Shown here one piece after another: positions 4,606 to 6,436 of a stretch of DNA of 6,436 nucleotides (position 1 is the stretch's first letter; each line of letters begins with the position of its first letter). A program made the position numbers and the translations under genes. This DNA is from an uncultured Lachnospiraceae bacterium (lineage in GTDB: Bacteria > Bacillota > Clostridia > Lachnospirales > Lachnospiraceae). The stretch is taken from NCBI GenBank assembly GCA_910577825.1, contig CAJTOK010000079.1, positions 1 through 6,436 of the forward strand. The letters run 5' to 3'. The notes under the pieces are model-generated. The model was not told the origin of the DNA and did no database searches. It saw only the letters and a program-made list of their open reading frames with translations.

Positions 4606-6285
4606 TTATTTTGGTTTATATGAACTCTTTAGTGAAACTATCCTGTTAAATACTATATTATCTTTGCCTGAATCTTTTGAATCTACGCAGAAATAGCCAT
4701 GCCTTACAAACTGGAAACTTGCCATAGGCGGGGCATCTGCAAGTGCAGGCTCTATATAACAGTTTTTTAATACGGTTAATGAATCCGGGTTTACATTAAT
4801 TGTACCATCTTCATTATATACTCCTTTTTCTTCATCTACAATATTTTCATACAGGCGGACTTCTGCTTTTTCTGCTGTTTCGGCACATACCCAGTGTATT
4901 GTCCCTTTTACCTTTCTTCCAGTAAAACCGCTTCCGGACTTTGTTTCAGGGTCATAAGTGCAGTGTATTTCCGTTACATCGCCATTGCTGTCTGTTATAT
5001 AATCTGTACACTTTACAAAATAGGCATTCATAAGCCTTACTTCATTACCTGGGTAAAGCCTGAAATACTTCTTTGGAGGGTCAGCCATAAAATCTTCCCT
5101 GTCAATATAAAGCTCTTTTCCAAATGGTACTTTGCGTATTCCCATTGCTTCGTTTTCCTGGTTATTAGCAACATCAAGATATTCTATCTCGTTCTCAGGA
5201 TAATTAGTTATTACAAGCTTAACAGGGTCTAAAACTGCCATCATACGTGGGCGTTTAAGCTTTAAATCTTCACGTATGCAGTATTCAAGCATTGCATAGT
5301 CAGATGAACTCTGCGCTTTTGAAATGCCTGAAAGGTTAATAAAATTGCGTATTGATTCTGGTGTAAAACCACGGCGCCTTAATGCTGCTATTGATACAAG
5401 CCTTGGGTCATCCCACCCGTCTACTATGCCGTCTTCAACAAGCTTTTTAATATAACGTTTTCCTGTGACAACATTGGTAAGGTACAGTTTGGCAAATTCA
5501 ATCTGTTTTGGCGGGTTTTCAAATCCAAGTTCACGCACTACCCAGTCATACAGCGGCCTGTGGTCTTCAAATTCAAGGGTACATATTGAATGGCTTACAC
5601 CTTCTATTGCATCTTCAATAGGATGGGCAAAGTCATACATAGGGTAAATACACCATTTGTCGCCTGTATTATGGTGTGTGTTCCTTGCAATCCTGTAAAT
5701 TACAGGGTCCCTCATATTCATATTTGGTGATGCCATGTCAATTTTGGCACGCAGTACCTTTGAACCGTCTTTAAATTCCCCTGCGCGCATACGTCCAAAT
5801 AAATCAAGGTTTTCTTCAATGGTACGTTCCCTGTACGGGCTTGGTTTTCCTGGTTCTTTTAATGTTCCCCTGTACTCCCTTATCCCTTCTGCGGATAAAT
5901 CGCATACATACGCTTTGCCTTTCTTAATGAGCTTTAATGCACATTCATACATTGTATCAAAGTATTCTGACGCATAATATATCTGGTCTGTGTCTAAATC
6001 ACCACATATCCACCGGACATCTTCTATAATCGACTCAACAAACTCTGGTTCTTCTTTTATTGGGTTAGTGTCGTCAAACCTCAGATGAAAAACACCGCCA
6101 TATTCTTTGGCAAGCCCTGAATTAAGAACTATTGACTTTGCATGGCCTATATGGAGATAACCATTCGGCTCAGGAGGGAAACGTGTAACTACCTTCCTGC
6201 AGTTCCCTTCACTAATATCCTTGTCAATAATATTCTCAATAAAATTACGTGAAACAGTTTCTTTTTCATCAACCGGATTACTCAC
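4606..6285 (-). CDS. glnS: Glutamine--tRNA ligase
   Basis: This class I synthetase charges tRNA-Gln with glutamine using ATP. The 559-residue protein is close to the 554 residues of the E. coli enzyme. The HIGH-type motif is FPPEPNGYLHIGH (36-48). GlnRS-specific blocks follow: YPMYDFAHPIEDAIEGVSHS (214-233), CTLEFEDHRPLYDW (235-248), DGWDDPRLVSIAALRRRGFT (289-308) and LEYCIREDL (333-341). The C-terminal part (about 340-545) is the two-barrel anticodon-binding region. The KMSKS position reads VVTGKR (272-277) where E. coli has VMSKR: lysine and arginine are kept but Met-Ser is replaced by Thr-Gly. I believe this is normal in clostridial GlnRS. The GTG start at 6285 has AGGAGG seven bases upstream. 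It heads an operon with the DUF2225 gene. Many Firmicutes make Gln-tRNA by GatCAB amidation instead. Whether this genome has both routes cannot be seen here. Confidence 0.97.
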   Translation of the reverse strand: MSNPVDEKETVSRNFIENIIDKDISEGNCRKVVTRFPPEPNGYLHIGHAKSIVLNSGLAKEYGGVFHLRFDDTNPIKEEPEFVESIIEDVRWICGDLDTDQIYYASEYFDTMYECALKLIKKGKAYVCDLSAEGIREYRGTLKEPGKPSPYRERTIEENLDLFGRMRAGEFKDGSKVLRAKIDMASPNMNMRDPVIYRIARNTHHNTGDKWCIYPMYDFAHPIEDAIEGVSHSICTLEFEDHRPLYDWVVRELGFENPPKQIEFAKLYLTNVVTGKRYIKKLVEDGIVDGWDDPRLVSIAALRRRGFTPESIRNFINLSGISKAQSSSDYAMLEYCIREDLKLKRPRMMAVLDPVKLVITNYPENEIEYLDVANNQENEAMGIRKVPFGKELYIDREDFMADPPKKYFRLYPGNEVRLMNAYFVKCTDYITDSNGDVTEIHCTYDPETKSGSGFTGRKVKGTIHWVCAETAEKAEVRLYENIVDEEKGVYNEDGTINVNPDSLTVLKNCYIEPALADAPPMASFQFVRHGYFCVDSKDSGKDNIVFNRIVSLKSSYKPK

Positions 6286-6334
6286 TATCGTTCCTCCTTC
6301 GATTTTCTTATATAACTAAAAAACACTATTTAGT

Positions 6335-6353
6335 ATTTTACCACATTATATCA
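6335..6353 (-). promoter_or_regulatory. Probable glnS promoter (two overlapping extended -10 boxes)
   Basis: On the minus strand TGATATAAT (6353-6345) is a perfect extended -10 box. Ten bases further on, TGGTAAAAT (6343-6335) is a second good one. Neither has a convincing -35 box at 16-18 nt, as is common for extended -10 promoters. Initiation near 6338 or 6328 gives a leader of only about 40-55 nt before the GTG, too short for a T-box or other large riboswitch. Confidence 0.5.
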
Positions 6354-6375
6354 AAATATAAAAGTATAATTTTGC

Positions 6376-6425
6376 AGCCTTCAGGATAACCGCATAAAAA
6401 GTTATTACCAATAAAGGCTTTTTAT
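6376..6425. repeat. Competing inverted repeats at right edge
   Basis: AGCCTT (6376-6381) pairs with AAGGCT (6414-6419), enclosing ATAAC (6386-6390) paired with GTTAT (6401-6405). Alternatively ATAAAAAG (6394-6401) pairs with CTTTTTAT (6418-6425). The two arrangements exclude each other. On the plus strand the first is followed by TTTT and could be a terminator, but no plus-strand gene precedes it. The block lies upstream of the glnS promoter candidates, so it would be outside that transcript. Confidence 0.35.
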
Positions 6426-6436
6426 AACCTGTTTTT

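Noticed and set aside
4342..4649. Plus-strand open frames with Gly/Phe-rich or Leu-rich products opposite the start of the DUF2225 gene.
   Set aside because: The repetitive composition is the reverse complement of the Lys/Pro/Glu linker and not a real protein.
4606..6285. Possibility that the synthetase is a GluRS.
   Set aside because: The PPEPNGYLHIGH form, the EFEDHRPLYDW block and the C-terminal beta-barrel region are those of GlnRS.

Overview
The window looks like chromosomal DNA from a low-GC, anaerobic Gram-positive bacterium of the class Clostridia, most likely a gut Lachnospiraceae-type organism. This is inferred from four things: AT-rich codon usage, strong AGGAGG-type ribosome binding sites, a clostridial-style glutaminyl-tRNA synthetase, and the company of DUF6062 and DUF2225 proteins with an AAA-ATPase-like/PD-(D/E)XK protein. 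No species can be named from the sequence alone.

Layout, left to right. Positions 1-445 hold no gene but are rich in structure. Hairpins that cannot all form together lie at 1-147, a good promoter at 156-184 fires leftward out of the window, and a 64-nt nearly perfect hairpin lies at 308-371. A rightward promoter (TTGCCA-17-TATTAA) has its -35 box inside the right arm of that hairpin. It probably drives a two-gene unit: an AAA-ATPase-like/PDDEXK_9 protein (446-2140) followed 12 nt later by a DUF6062-type cysteine-rich protein (2153-2869). A hairpin at 2878-2911 closes this unit.

The right two-thirds is read on the minus strand. From the right edge, glnS (6285-4606, GTG start) is followed after 13 nt by a DUF2225 zinc-ribbon protein (4592-3708), then an intrinsic terminator (3652-3684). 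Next comes a compact HEPN/MNT toxin-antitoxin pair: the MNT nucleotidyltransferase antitoxin (3611-3318) overlaps the HEPN toxin (3331-2927) by 14 nt. This pair converges on the DUF6062 gene.

How the genes relate. glnS-DUF2225 is an ordinary-looking housekeeping operon with no room for a T-box leader downstream of its best promoter candidate. Beside it lie two accessory modules, the toxin-antitoxin pair and the ATPase/nuclease-fold plus DUF6062 pair. The best-supported interesting items are the MNT/HEPN pair with both active-site signatures intact, the internal duplication in the DUF6062 protein, and the unexplained RNA-like structures in the first 445 bases. I found no CRISPR array, rRNA, tRNA, insertion sequence or origin.
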